From Clostridiales bacterium (GTDB taxonomy: Bacteria; Bacillota; Clostridia; Lachnospirales; JAQSXR01), in the NCBI GenBank assembly GCA_029256575.1, contig JAQSXR010000021.1:17125-81124 (forward strand): DNA of 64,000 bases, written 5' to 3'. Position numbers and translations under genes: made by a program. Shown here one piece after another: positions 27,832 through 37,254 of this stretch. Position 1 is the first letter of the stretch, and every line of letters begins with the position of its first letter. The notes under the pieces were generated by a model that saw only the letters and a program-made list of their open reading frames with translations, had not been told where the DNA came from and made no database searches.

Positions 27832-29488
27832 AGTTCTAAGTGTGAAGCTGATAGTTGGGCGATTTATTAACCAAACCAGGTTTCAACTAGAGCAAGTCAA
27901 TAATTATTCTGAGCTAGATATTAGAATAAAGACTATCAATATGTGCTTGATTTCAACAGTTATATATTTGCTTGCAGTTTTCGTGTTTTTATTATTTTCT
28001 AGTGGGATCGTACTAACAATCGTATTTTGTGTCTGTTCAATATTCTTAGCTGCATCCGTTCAAGGGATGATGATTGAACATTATAAATATAAATTGCTAA
28101 AACAACAAATCGTTTTAAATGAACAAATAAGGAATTCATATTTTGAGTATAAAGCTGTAAGTGAAGCAATCTATGAAGCCACTCATTTAATTGATGATAT
28201 TAAAAATCATGAAGTAGTAATACAAGCTTACAAAATAATCGAGGTACTTGGAAATAAGGACATTGAAGCAGCGGCGATAGAATACAATGAGAAAGCACCG
28301 AATAAATATCTGAAACTCCTAATGAATATTGCCTATATAACATGTGAGTACGGTGACACTATCTTAGAAGGCGGCGCATCTCTTTTTCTAAGAAGCATAG
28401 CAACTCTTAATTTGGAAGTAAGGACTGAGTTGATAAAAAGGGAGCGCATTAATTTTTTATTGAAGGGCCTTAATTTTATAATAGTATTACCATTGTTATT
28501 TGTTCAACCAATAAAAGGCTGGGCGAGTGCTAATTTCCCACCGTTAGAATTGTTTTATTTGGGGTATCTGGGTAAATTTTTAGAGGTGTTAATAATTGGA
28601 ATGGTATTTGGTTGCTATTACTTACTAAGTAAACTACAAAAAAATGATTTTAGCTATAAAGCTAGCTCAAAACAAAGCTTTATAGAACGGATTATGTACT
28701 TTAGTTTGTTTAAAAAGATTGCTTTTAAAATTACTCCTAAAATCGACTCCTATAAATATAGAGAAGTATCCAAAAGATTAAATTCAATTTTATCTTCACT
28801 AACGATACAAGAATATTATCATAGAAAAGTATTGTCGGCAGCAGTTTTTGGACTAGGGATGGTCGTTGTAAATATAGGTATCGTGCAAAAAGTAGAAAGC
28901 AATATTATAGAGGCTAATGTGGTTGTTATAAATTTAATATTTTTTATTTTTGGGGCACTTTTTGGATGTATCATTCAGGATTTAACTCTTAGGTATCAAG
29001 AAAAACTCATGAAAATTGAAGTCGAGGAAGAAATATCGCAGCTTCAAATAGTCTTATCAAATCTAATCTATATCAAGCAAATAAACGTTTTCGAACTTCT
29101 AGAGTGGATGGAATTATTCTCTATTCATCTAAAAAATCCATTGCAAAGATGCATTATTAATTATGATTCAGGAGCGAAAAAATCTCTTGAGGAATTGGCA
29201 GTAAGGGTAGCAAATCCGAATTTTAGTCAGATTGTAGGTAATTTAATACTGGCGAGTTCGGAACTTTCAATCGCGGAAGCATTTGATGACTTAGAAACAG
29301 AAAAAAGTTTTTATATGGAAAATAGAAAAATTAATAACGAAAAAATAATACAGAGAAAGCAATGGATTGGACAAACCATAGGGTTTATGCCACTGTATTT
29401 TTTGATTATAGTCTTTTTAACGATTCCTATGATTATTTCTAGTTTGTCTCAGATGCAGGTATATTTTAGTCAGTTGACGAAGTTATAA
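27800..29488 (+). CDS. Fused TadB-TadC-like inner-membrane platform protein
   Basis: About 562 aa from ATG 27800. The track's TTG 27782 adds six residues, and TTG 27806 is also possible behind GGGGGGATGGGG. Two T2SSF-like halves are seen. The first has a pair of hydrophobic helices near residues 48-92, a helical cytoplasmic part, and another pair near 225-280. The second has helices near 345-400, a cytoplasmic region (KLMKIEVEEEISQLQIVLSNLIYI..FELLEWME) and a C-terminal helix (GFMPLYFLIIVFLTIPMI). TadB and TadC are usually separate genes; here one polypeptide seems to carry both. Confidence 0.78.
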   Translation: MGLKWKEWLYRVLSVKLIVGRFINQTRFQLEQVNNYSELDIRIKTINMCLISTVIYLLAVFVFLLFSSGIVLTIVFCVCSIFLAASVQGMMIEHYKYKLLKQQIVLNEQIRNSYFEYKAVSEAIYEATHLIDDIKNHEVVIQAYKIIEVLGNKDIEAAAIEYNEKAPNKYLKLLMNIAYITCEYGDTILEGGASLFLRSIATLNLEVRTELIKRERINFLLKGLNFIIVLPLLFVQPIKGWASANFPPLELFYLGYLGKFLEVLIIGMVFGCYYLLSKLQKNDFSYKASSKQSFIERIMYFSLFKKIAFKITPKIDSYKYREVSKRLNSILSSLTIQEYYHRKVLSAAVFGLGMVVVNIGIVQKVESNIIEANVVVINLIFFIFGALFGCIIQDLTLRYQEKLMKIEVEEEISQLQIVLSNLIYIKQINVFELLEWMELFSIHLKNPLQRCIINYDSGAKKSLEELAVRVANPNFSQIVGNLILASSELSIAEAFDDLETEKSFYMENRKINNEKIIQRKQWIGQTIGFMPLYFLIIVFLTIPMIISSLSQMQVYFSQLTKL

Positions 29489-29512
29489 AAAAAATAGATT
29501 TAGGGGGATTAT

Positions 29513-30001
29513 ATGGATCAGAATATTCAAAAAGCATTAGGATTAGGGGTAAGTGTATTATTTTTTGTTGCAGTTGTAAGTTTAGGGGTATTGTTATTTT
29601 CACAAGGAGTTACTTTGGTTGAGGGGGCTGAAGAAAGTACGAGTAGCGTGGTTGCAAAACTATCTGAAAGTGACTACGAAAGATATAATAGTACGGAAGT
29701 TTCAGGGACAAGCGTTTTAAATGCAATAAAAAATTATAACAGAGACAGCGGCGAACTAATAATTGTAGTAACAACCAATAATATTACAGGGATACAATAT
29801 ATAAGTACAGGGACTGTTGATGTATCGAACCGTTTAGCAAAGAATTTAATTACATTGAAAAATTCAGCGATTGCTACACAAATAAAAGCAGCTAAAGATG
29901 CAACAAGTTTATATTACATAAATCCTAGTGCTAAGTTTGATGCAGAATTATTGTATGACGAAAATGATGCAATAAGAGGCATTAGTTTTATTCAAGATTA
30001 G
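29513..30001 (+). CDS. Pilin-like membrane-anchored protein A
   Basis: 162 aa. A short N-terminal charged stretch (MDQNIQKALGLG) leads into a hydrophobic helix (13-33, VSVLFFVAVVSLGVLLFSQGV), then an extracellular part rich in S, T, N and I with beta character (GELIIVVTTNNITGIQYISTGTVD). No prepilin-peptidase site of the classical G/FTLIE kind is visible. Its N terminus resembles the next, 45-aa gene (MDxNIxxxLxxGV). It could be the major or a minor subunit. ATG after GGGGGA. Confidence 0.65.
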   Translation: MDQNIQKALGLGVSVLFFVAVVSLGVLLFSQGVTLVEGAEESTSSVVAKLSESDYERYNSTEVSGTSVLNAIKNYNRDSGELIIVVTTNNITGIQYISTGTVDVSNRLAKNLITLKNSAIATQIKAAKDATSLYYINPSAKFDAELLYDENDAIRGISFIQD

Positions 30002-30044
30002 TACGGGAAGTACATTAAGATTGTAGTAAGAGGAGGCACACTTT

Positions 30045-30182
30045 ATGGATGAGAATATAGAAAGATTATTGGAAATTGGAGTAGGGATGTTACTATGTAT
30101 GATTGCAATCAGTTTAATCTTTACTTACCAAGATCTTATTGAAGCCAGCTACAATCTTTTAATTCGTCGTAATGGGGGTTAG
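30045..30182 (+). CDS. 45-aa Flp-pilin-like peptide, not in the ORF track
   Basis: The sequence MDENIERLLEIGVGMLLCMIAISLIFTYQDLIEASYNLLIRRNGG starts at an ATG preceded by AGAGGAGGCAC, a very strong ribosome binding site. It is one hydrophobic helix flanked by charged ends, the size and build of a Flp pilin (about 50-70 aa). Its first 15 residues parallel protein A just upstream. The next gene begins 2 bp after the stop. It is the best candidate for a small filament subunit, but no Flp signature (E-Y at positions +5/+6 after a G) can be shown, so the role is inferred. Confidence 0.75.
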   Translation: MDENIERLLEIGVGMLLCMIAISLIFTYQDLIEASYNLLIRRNGG

Positions 30183-30184
30183 AT

Positions 30185-30673
30185 TTGGAGAATATACTGT
30201 TCAAAATATTAAGCTTTATCTTACTGGTTGCTTTACTTTTTATTGCCCCGTTATATAATATGCTGCTTAGACAAGATATTATAATTCAACAAACAGTCAA
30301 TTATTCTGTTGAAAAGGTAGTAGATTCGGCAAGAGAATGTGGATACATTACATTAAATATGTACAACGATTTTGTTTATGAAGTTATGAGTACAGGAACA
30401 GACTATGATATAAAGTTGAAACACTTTAAAAAGTACTATTATGAAGAGGAGGGAGAATTTAGTGCAGATTATTCACTATATACAGATGAAATAACAGAAG
30501 CTTTGTTTCTTGAAGGAATATACTATTTGAATGTAGGGGATCTGTTTGTAGTTGAAATAATAAGTACAGAGGGGACCCTTGGGATGAATATGACTGAGGC
30601 ACTCACTGGAACAGGAAAGAGTACCCCTATCTTTGCTAGAGCGGGGGGAATGGTTTTAAATGAGAATAATTAA
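30185..30673 (+). CDS. TadE-like membrane-anchored protein B
   Basis: 162 aa with an N-terminal hydrophobic helix (6-28, FKILSFILLVALLFIAPLYNML) right after a short positive/negative stretch, then NYSVEKVVDSARECGYITLNMYNDFVYEV, a pattern like TadE-type pseudopilins (helical, with a Tyr-rich middle). Start: TTG at 30185 after AATGGGGGTTAGA. It overlaps the following gene by 14 bp. Confidence 0.65.
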   Translation: MENILFKILSFILLVALLFIAPLYNMLLRQDIIIQQTVNYSVEKVVDSARECGYITLNMYNDFVYEVMSTGTDYDIKLKHFKKYYYEEEGEFSADYSLYTDEITEALFLEGIYYLNVGDLFVVEIISTEGTLGMNMTEALTGTGKSTPIFARAGGMVLNENN

Positions 30674-31412
30674 AGTAATTGTATTAATTGCATTAATTCA
30701 GATTCCATTTGTATTCGCAAATTACGCCAGGGATAAGTACTATGCAAATTACATAATAACTCAAAAAATATACGATAAAGCCTTAAGTACAGCGATGTAT
30801 GATGCAACAACAATAATTAATAATTACTCAAAAATAGAACTTGTTGAAGGAACGCCAGAATTGGTAATTGATCCACAAGCTGTAGTTAATACTTTCTTGG
30901 AGAGCTTTAGTGTTCAAATGACAGGGGCACTGGATAGTAAAGCTATAATATATAAAGTTCCAATTATCGCAATCGCTGATGTTGATGGGGTATATTTTTA
31001 TGAAGTAACGAACGTAAACAACAGTTATCAAGTACAATATTATGATAAAAAAGAATATATAAGGTATTATTCAGGGAACACAAGAATTCATTTTTACCTA
31101 AATGATCATATAACTGTATTTGAAAATAATATTGAAGTATATGATGGCTACTTTTATGACAAAGAGTATTTCATGCCGGAAGAAATGGATTATGAAGCAG
31201 AGAAAATGGTAGCAGTCGCGCAAATAATAGAGAATAAAATGAATGGATATGTTAGTTGGGGGGAGTTTAATGAAATTACGATACCCGTATTGTCGGAGGA
31301 TGACTGGATCAAGGCAACAGCAGATATTTCGATTATTGCACTGGTATTTGAGGAAAGCGGACAAAGATTTAGACTTGTAAATAATTGTGGAATTACAAAT
31401 AAATTCTACTAA
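30660..31412 (+). CDS. TadE/TadG-like membrane-anchored protein C
   Basis: 250 aa. The N terminus MRIIKVIVLIALIQIPFVFANYARDKYY is a hydrophobic anchor followed by a helical segment with regularly placed Tyr and Ala (KIYDKALSTAMYDATTIINNYS), then beta-rich extracytoplasmic parts (VYFYEVTNVNNSYQVQYYDKKEYIRYY). Position and build suggest a minor pseudopilin. It overlaps gene B, is the last gene of the Tad-like operon, and is followed by a 140-bp gap with a weak hairpin before the GH18 gene. Confidence 0.65.
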   Translation: MRIIKVIVLIALIQIPFVFANYARDKYYANYIITQKIYDKALSTAMYDATTIINNYSKIELVEGTPELVIDPQAVVNTFLESFSVQMTGALDSKAIIYKVPIIAIADVDGVYFYEVTNVNNSYQVQYYDKKEYIRYYSGNTRIHFYLNDHITVFENNIEVYDGYFYDKEYFMPEEMDYEAEKMVAVAQIIENKMNGYVSWGEFNEITIPVLSEDDWIKATADISIIALVFEESGQRFRLVNNCGITNKFY

Positions 31413-31551
31413 AGAAAATATATAGATTATAAAGTTATAATTTGAATGGGCCAACAATAGTTGAACCCATTTTTTTCTGCACTAAAACAATATAATTTGT
31501 AACAATTAAATGTTATAATGAACGTATTATTATTGAAAAGAGGGTAGGAAG

Positions 31552-33243
31552 ATGAAGAAAACATTTAAATCTTTTATGATATTATTTTTTATGGGATTAA
31601 TCGTATTCGCAGGATTAAAAGGAATTAAATATTTGAGAGATAATAAACCGAATAAAACTAGAATGGATTTATCTAGTATATTTAAGGTAGAAGGTGATTT
31701 AAGCACAATTATATATGAGAATGTGCTTTTAGAAGAATCTGCGTTGATTGTAGACGATATGATTTATCTTCCAATCGAATTTGCCAAGACATATATTAGT
31801 GATAAGGTATTCTTTGATTATAATGAACTTGTATTAAGTTTTACAACTCCAACTCAATTGATTCGAAGTGTTATTGATACAAAGGAATATACAATAAACG
31901 GGGAAAAATTTGAGGAAAATCAAAAAATAACAGTAGCAAATGATGAGGATCAGATTTTTATAAGTATTGATTTTCTTGAAAAGTATTGTAATTATGAACA
32001 TTCACTTTACTCAGACCCTAATAGAGTTTTGATTAGAGAATTAGGAAAATCAGATAAGATACTAACTGTAACAGAGCATACACAAATAAGAGTTTTACCG
32101 GATGTTAAGAGTGAAATAGTAGTGGATGCAAGTAAAGATCAAGAATTAATCTATTTAGAGGTAGAGAGTGATAATTGGTCGATGGTTATGACAACAGACG
32201 GATATCAAGGCTACATAAAAAACAAGTTTATTGGTGCGACCGAAACGCAGAACAGGCCAAAAAGATTGTATGAATATGATTATACAAGTATTGCTATAGA
32301 CGGACCAGTTAGTTTGGTGTGGCATCAAGTGACGAATACTACAGCGAATAACAACATTAATGAACTTATTGATGAAACGAAAGGGGTAAATGTAGTTTCT
32401 CCTACATGGTTCTCGTTATCAAATGCAGAAGGTGATATTAAGTCAATAGCGTCTTACGAATACGTAAATACAATTAAACAAAAAGGTATGCAAGTATGGG
32501 GATTAGTGACAAATCAATTTGACCGGGAATTAACACGTGAGCTGTTAAGTTATACCTCAAGAAGAGATGCTTTTGTAAAGAATATCATAGACCTTGCGTT
32601 GGAATATGGCTTAAATGGAATCAATATAGACTTTGAGTCCTTTAATAATGCGGAAGGAGAAGCTTTTACTGAATTAATTAGAGAATTATCAATACAATGC
32701 AGAAAAAATAAATTAGTGTTATCGGTTGATATATATGTACCAAGTGCATGGAACCTCTTTATTGATAGAACAGCAATTGCAGAAGTAGCAGACTATATTG
32801 TAGTTATGGGATACGATGAACATTGGGGTGGCGGGGCAGAAAGTGGTTCTGTTTCCTCATTAGGATTTTTTGAAAAGGGATTAATGGATACACTTGAACT
32901 TGTGCCAGCTAATAAAATTATTATGGGTTTACCATTTTATACTAGACTCTGGGAAGAGGTAAATGGAGCTATTGTTTCTTATAAAGCATATGGAATGGAT
33001 AAAGCTAAAGAGATAATAACAGAACAAGGGATTACCCCGATTTGGGATGAATTCACAGGGCAAAATTATGCAGAGTATACAATTGATGAATCTATTTTCA
33101 AAGTATGGCTTGAAGATGAAAGCTCAATCAAAGAGAGAATGAAAGTCATAGAAAGTGCTAATATTGCTGGATTTGCAGCGTGGAAATTAGGGTTGGAGAG
33201 CACGGCTGTTTGGAACGTGATAGAATCGTATAACGAGAAATGA
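31552..33243 (+). CDS. SleL/YaaH-type GH18 wall hydrolase with SH3-like domain
   Basis: 563 aa. An N-terminal membrane helix (about 7-26) is followed by a copper-amine-oxidase-like region (about 40-165), an SH3-like domain (about 168-228, LTVTEHTQIRVLPDVKSEIVVD) and a GH18 barrel (about 240-560). The catalytic motif is GINIDFES: the canonical DGxDxDxE has two Asp replaced by Asn but keeps D and the catalytic Glu, as in SleL/YaaH-type spore cortex fragment hydrolases. It is predicted to be anchored outside the cytoplasmic membrane. Start: ATG after AGAGGGTAGGAAG. Confidence 0.85.
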   Translation: MKKTFKSFMILFFMGLIVFAGLKGIKYLRDNKPNKTRMDLSSIFKVEGDLSTIIYENVLLEESALIVDDMIYLPIEFAKTYISDKVFFDYNELVLSFTTPTQLIRSVIDTKEYTINGEKFEENQKITVANDEDQIFISIDFLEKYCNYEHSLYSDPNRVLIRELGKSDKILTVTEHTQIRVLPDVKSEIVVDASKDQELIYLEVESDNWSMVMTTDGYQGYIKNKFIGATETQNRPKRLYEYDYTSIAIDGPVSLVWHQVTNTTANNNINELIDETKGVNVVSPTWFSLSNAEGDIKSIASYEYVNTIKQKGMQVWGLVTNQFDRELTRELLSYTSRRDAFVKNIIDLALEYGLNGINIDFESFNNAEGEAFTELIRELSIQCRKNKLVLSVDIYVPSAWNLFIDRTAIAEVADYIVVMGYDEHWGGGAESGSVSSLGFFEKGLMDTLELVPANKIIMGLPFYTRLWEEVNGAIVSYKAYGMDKAKEIITEQGITPIWDEFTGQNYAEYTIDESIFKVWLEDESSIKERMKVIESANIAGFAAWKLGLESTAVWNVIESYNEK

Positions 33244-33306
33244 CATATTATAAGCGACTTCTAATATATTTATATATAGTATAATAAATACATTAGGGGG
33301 AGCCCA

Positions 33307-33987
33307 ATGAAGACTAAGAAGCTAAGAGAATATGTGATTATAGTTTTAGTAGCCACAGTTTGTTTGTTACTTATGGATTTGTATACATCAATTAATGCAA
33401 AAACAAGAAAAGTAGTAACAGTTGTTATTGATGCAGGACATGGTGGTAAAGATGGCGGAGCAAAAGGAATTGATGGTACACTTGAGAAAGATATTAATTT
33501 GAAAATAGCTTTAAAAGTGCAACAGGTGCTTCAAAATGAAGGGATTCAGGTTGTTATGACACGTACAGCTGATATCCAACTATGTCAAGGAAGCTATTCG
33601 AAAGCAGAAGATATGAGAATAAGACAGACTATCATTGACAATGGTGATGCATCGCTTGCAATCAGTATACATCAAAATAGCTACTCTACGGAGAGAACAA
33701 GAGGAGCACAGGTATTTTGCTATAGGGGTTCTGTAGAAGGGAAAAAAGCAGGAGTTATCTTTACAGAAGAATTAGAAAAGATTATTGGTACAGAAAATGT
33801 GAGAAATGTGAAAGAAGATGGAACACTTTTTATGCTAAAACGTATTAAATGTACAGGGATATTAATTGAAACCGGATTTATCACAAATTGGGGTGAAGCA
33901 GCATTATTGAATACGGATGATTACCAAAATAAATTGGCAGAGGCTATTAAGAATGGTGTCGTTCGGTATTTGGAAATAGAAGATTAG
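33307..33987 (+). CDS. cwlD: N-acetylmuramoyl-L-alanine amidase, CwlD-like
   Basis: 226 aa; signal/anchor at 8-30, then an Amidase_3 domain with VVIDAGHGGKDGGAKG (zinc His), KDINLKIAL (zinc Glu region), ISIHQNSYS (second zinc His) and GILIETGFITNW (catalytic Glu). CwlD removes the stem peptide in the spore cortex to form muramic delta-lactam. The length and the N-terminal anchor match CwlD rather than large multi-domain amidases. It lies 63 bp behind the GH18 gene with AGGGGGAG before the ATG; both can be cortex enzymes. Confidence 0.85.
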   Translation: MKTKKLREYVIIVLVATVCLLLMDLYTSINAKTRKVVTVVIDAGHGGKDGGAKGIDGTLEKDINLKIALKVQQVLQNEGIQVVMTRTADIQLCQGSYSKAEDMRIRQTIIDNGDASLAISIHQNSYSTERTRGAQVFCYRGSVEGKKAGVIFTEELEKIIGTENVRNVKEDGTLFMLKRIKCTGILIETGFITNWGEAALLNTDDYQNKLAEAIKNGVVRYLEIED

Positions 33988-34081
33988 GTTTGAACATACA
34001 TGATACTTGTTATGCATTTATAAAGGTGATATAATCATGAAAGTGCATAATTGGGTGTCATAATTTAACAAAGGAGTTTTC

Positions 34082-35140
34082 ATGATGGTTACCAAAACAT
34101 ATAAAATAGATAAAGATAATATAAAGTTACCATTGATAAAAGAAGTAGCTCATATATTATGTGAGGGGGGGCTTGTAGCTTTCCCAACAGAGACTGTATA
34201 CGGGTTAGGTGCCAACGCACTTGATATTGATGCAGCTTCTAAGATTTACATGGCTAAGGGTAGACCCTCTGATAATCCACTTATCGTTCATATTGCACAT
34301 AAAGAGGATGTTGAGAAACTAGTTACGAATATTCCGGAAAATGCAAAATTACTTATGGATAAATTCTGGCCTGGACCTTTAACTATTATTTTTAATAAAA
34401 GTGAAATCGTTCCGTATGGTGTAACGGGTAATCTAGAAACAGTAGGTATTAGGATGCCAGATCATAGTGTTGCGCTAGCGATAATTGATGAGGCAGGGGT
34501 TCCTATTGCAGCACCTAGTGCAAATACATCGACACGACCTAGCCCAACGAAAGCTAGCCACGTTTTAGAAGATCTTGATGGTAGAATCAATGCTATTGTG
34601 GATGGTGGGGATGTAAATATAGGAATCGAATCAACTATCGTAGATGTTACGAGTGAAATACCCGTTATTCTAAGACCAGGCTATATTACAAAAGCTGAAA
34701 TCGAGCAGGTAATTGGATTAGTAAATATTGATAAGGCAATACTTAATAATAAAAATGCAGATAGTTTTATTGCAAAAGCACCAGGGATGAAATATAAACA
34801 TTATGCCCCAAGGGGTGAGATGCTTATAGTTGAAGGCAAAGAAGAAAATGTAGTTTGTAAAATTAATGAACTTGCCAAAGAAAAAATAAAGCTAGGCAAG
34901 AAGGTTGGTATAATTGCAACGGAAGAAACCAAGGATTTGTATGAGGATGGAATTATCATAAGCCTTGGTAGAAGAGTAGATGAACTTGATATTACAAGAC
35001 ATTTATTTAACACTTTAAGAGAATTAGATACCTTGGAAATAGAATATATTTTTTCAGAAGGCTTTACGAATGATAGTGTAGGACAAGCAATTATGAATAG
35101 ACTTTTAAAGGCAGCAGGCCATAATATAATAAAAGTATAA
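34082..35140 (+). CDS. ywlC: Threonylcarbamoyl-AMP synthase, long Sua5/YwlC type
   Basis: 352 aa. The YrdC/Sua5 domain (about 10-215; GGLVAFPTETVYGLGANALD, KGRPSDNPLIVHI, APSANTSTRPSPT) makes threonylcarbamoyl-AMP for t6A37 in ANN-decoding tRNAs, and a C-terminal Sua5 domain (about 245-350) is present (KAPGMKYKHYAPRGEM linker). The start is ATG 34082 or 34085 after AAAGGAG. RpiB follows after 13 bp, an arrangement common in Firmicutes. Confidence 0.93.
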   Translation: MMVTKTYKIDKDNIKLPLIKEVAHILCEGGLVAFPTETVYGLGANALDIDAASKIYMAKGRPSDNPLIVHIAHKEDVEKLVTNIPENAKLLMDKFWPGPLTIIFNKSEIVPYGVTGNLETVGIRMPDHSVALAIIDEAGVPIAAPSANTSTRPSPTKASHVLEDLDGRINAIVDGGDVNIGIESTIVDVTSEIPVILRPGYITKAEIEQVIGLVNIDKAILNNKNADSFIAKAPGMKYKHYAPRGEMLIVEGKEENVVCKINELAKEKIKLGKKVGIIATEETKDLYEDGIIISLGRRVDELDITRHLFNTLRELDTLEIEYIFSEGFTNDSVGQAIMNRLLKAAGHNIIKV

Positions 35141-35153
35141 TGGAGGATTTAAT

Positions 35154-35576
35154 ATGATAGGAATTGGTAGTGACCACGGTGGATTTGAATTAAAACAAGA
35201 AATCATGAAATATTTAGAAAGTAAATCGATTGAATACAAAGATTTTGGATGCTATAGTGTAGATTCATGTGACTATCCAAATATAGGGAAAGAAGTTGCA
35301 CTGGCTGTTTCAACAAAAGAATGTGAAAAAGGAATTCTTATTTGTGGAACTGGAATTGGAATGTCAATGGTAGCAAACAAGGTTGATGGTGTTAGAGCGG
35401 CTCTTTGTGGGGACTGTTTTAGTGCAGAAGCAACCAGAGAACATAATGATGCAAATGTACTTGCCCTAGGAGCTAGAGTAACGGGAGCAGGGCTCGCGCT
35501 AAAGATTGTAGATATATTTTTAAATACACCATTTTCAAATGATGAGAGACATATTAAAAGAATATCTATGTTTTAG
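35154..35576 (+). CDS. rpiB: Ribose 5-phosphate isomerase B
   Basis: 140 aa with the RpiB motifs [47 protein letters not shown] (catalytic Cys in the CGTG loop) and [14 protein letters not shown]. It interconverts ribose 5-phosphate and ribulose 5-phosphate. It sits between ywlC and the dCMP deaminase gene (14 bp), all apparently one transcript. Start: ATG after GGAGGA. Confidence 0.95.
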   Translation: MIGIGSDHGGFELKQEIMKYLESKSIEYKDFGCYSVDSCDYPNIGKEVALAVSTKECEKGILICGTGIGMSMVANKVDGVRAALCGDCFSAEATREHNDANVLALGARVTGAGLALKIVDIFLNTPFSNDERHIKRISMF

Positions 35577-35590
35577 ATAGGGGGATTAGA

Positions 35591-36103
35591 GTGAGACCTA
35601 CTTGGGATGAGTATTTTATGAACATTGTAGAATTAATTAAAACGCGTTCAACATGTCTAAGAAGAGAAGTTGGAGCCGTAATAGTAAAGGATAAAAGAAT
35701 TATTGCAACAGGATATAATGGAGCACCAAAGGGTACTGCACACTGTGAGAAAACAGGATGTATGAGAGAAGCACTCGGAATTCCATCCGGACAAAGGCAC
35801 GAGTTATGTAGAGCTTCCCATGCAGAACAAAATGCAATTGTACAAGCAGCTGCATATGGAGTTCCAATAGCAGGTAGCACAATATACGTTACAACTCAAC
35901 CATGTGTTATTTGCTCTAAACTTATTATTAATTCGGGAATTAAGAGAGTTGTATTTAGAGGAAGTTATCCGGACAAGCTTTCGCTTGAACTTTTAGGTGA
36001 GGCTGGAATTGAATTAGTGCGAGTAGATGAAGATAATAAACAAATTAGTTTAGTAGATGTAGATAATTTTACGGAAAGTAGGCAACATAATGGGGATCTT
36101 TGA
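35591..36103 (+). CDS. comEB: dCMP deaminase (ComEB-like)
   Basis: 170 aa. Cytidine/deoxycytidylate deaminase zinc motifs: [12 protein letters not shown] (HAE) and [14 protein letters not shown] (PCxxC), plus [31 protein letters not shown] at the N terminus, as in ComEB/dCMP deaminases. It deaminates dCMP to dUMP for dTMP synthesis. Start: GTG at 35591 after ATAGGGGGATTAGA. It overlaps the TagO gene by 14 bp. Confidence 0.92.
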   Translation: MRPTWDEYFMNIVELIKTRSTCLRREVGAVIVKDKRIIATGYNGAPKGTAHCEKTGCMREALGIPSGQRHELCRASHAEQNAIVQAAAYGVPIAGSTIYVTTQPCVICSKLIINSGIKRVVFRGSYPDKLSLELLGEAGIELVRVDEDNKQISLVDVDNFTESRQHNGDL

Positions 36104-37178
36104 AAATAACAATTTAATAGTTTATTTAATAGCCTTTGTTGTTGCGGCGATGGTAGCTTTTGTTACAGTACCACTTAGCAAGAAGATAGCATTTAAACTA
36201 GGAGCGATAGCAGTACCGAATGAGAGAAGTATGCATAAGAAACCAATGCCTCTTGCTGGTGGGATTTCTATAATTTGCGGATTTATTGCTGCACTTTTAG
36301 TAGCAATGTTTATTTATAAAGGATTTGAATATGAAAAAATGTTTGGATTTGTTACAGGAGCAATTATAATTGCGTGTGTTGGACTTTTAGATGATATCTA
36401 TAACCTAAGCGCAAAAGTAAAATTGTTATTTCAAATATTAGCTGCACTTGTTGCAGTATATACTGGGACAAGATTTGATTATTTAACTTGGCCTTGGAAT
36501 CCACAAGGATTTATTCACTTGGGAGATTTAGGAAGAGTAATTAGTGTATTATGGATCATTGGAGTTATTAATGCAATTAACTTTATTGATGGATTAGATG
36601 GTTTAGCCGCAGGTATTTCTTCGATTGCCTCTTTATGTTTGATGCTAATAGCAATCCTTACAAATAATCCACCAGTAGTAATATTGACAGCTGCATTATC
36701 AGGGGCTTGTCTTGGGTTCTTACCGATGAATTTCAATCCAGCAAAGATTTTTATGGGAGATACAGGGTCCACTTTCTTAGGATTTTCTCTAGCTGTAATA
36801 TCTATTCAAGGATTGTTAAAAAGCTATACTGCTATTACTGTAATCGCAGCACTTTTTGTGTTAGGTTTACCTGTTTTTGATACAGGGTTTGCAATATTAA
36901 GAAGAGTAATAAATCGAAAACCAATATATGTTGCTGATAGAGGACATTTGCATCATAGGTTAGTTGACAGAGGTTTTAGCCAAAGAAGAGCTGTAATAAC
37001 ATTATATATGGTGAGTGGTGGATTTGGAATTGCGGGAATTTTGTATGCCATAGGTGACATTAGATTAGCAATCGGTATTTTATCATTAATGTTTATAGTT
37101 TGGCTTGTTGATTTTATTGTATCGCGTTTACGAAAACAAAGTGAAGTTGATGTAGAAAAAGAGATAGAATCGAAATAA
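36090..37178 (+). CDS. tagO: Undecaprenyl-phosphate N-acetylglucosaminyl 1-phosphate transferase (TagO/WecA type)
   Basis: 362 aa and about eleven membrane helices. It contains [25 protein letters not shown]-like [13 protein letters not shown] (Asp pair binding magnesium), [15 protein letters not shown] (catalytic), [11 protein letters not shown] and the cytoplasmic [16 protein letters not shown] His-rich motif. It starts wall teichoic acid or other secondary polymer synthesis on undecaprenyl phosphate. It overlaps comEB and is followed by mnaA 76 bp later. Confidence 0.93.
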   Translation: MGIFENNNLIVYLIAFVVAAMVAFVTVPLSKKIAFKLGAIAVPNERSMHKKPMPLAGGISIICGFIAALLVAMFIYKGFEYEKMFGFVTGAIIIACVGLLDDIYNLSAKVKLLFQILAALVAVYTGTRFDYLTWPWNPQGFIHLGDLGRVISVLWIIGVINAINFIDGLDGLAAGISSIASLCLMLIAILTNNPPVVILTAALSGACLGFLPMNFNPAKIFMGDTGSTFLGFSLAVISIQGLLKSYTAITVIAALFVLGLPVFDTGFAILRRVINRKPIYVADRGHLHHRLVDRGFSQRRAVITLYMVSGGFGIAGILYAIGDIRLAIGILSLMFIVWLVDFIVSRLRKQSEVDVEKEIESK

Positions 37179-37196
37179 TTTATTTCGATTCTATCT
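37162..37196 (+). terminator. Terminator overlapping the tagO stop codon
   Basis: AGATAGAATCGAAATA pairs with TATTTCGATTCTATCT over 16 bp with a 3-base loop, beginning before the TAA. Some read-through to mnaA is possible since the T-run is short. Confidence 0.7.
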
Positions 37197-37254
37197 TCTT
37201 GAATACAAAAAATATAATTAATAATTTATAATTACACGAAAAGGAGTGAAATAA

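Noticed and set aside
33241-33306. Tad-like operon continuing into the GH18 and CwlD-like genes
   Set aside because: A 140-bp gap before the GH18 gene and the change to spore-cortex enzymes argue for a separate unit, although read-through cannot be excluded.
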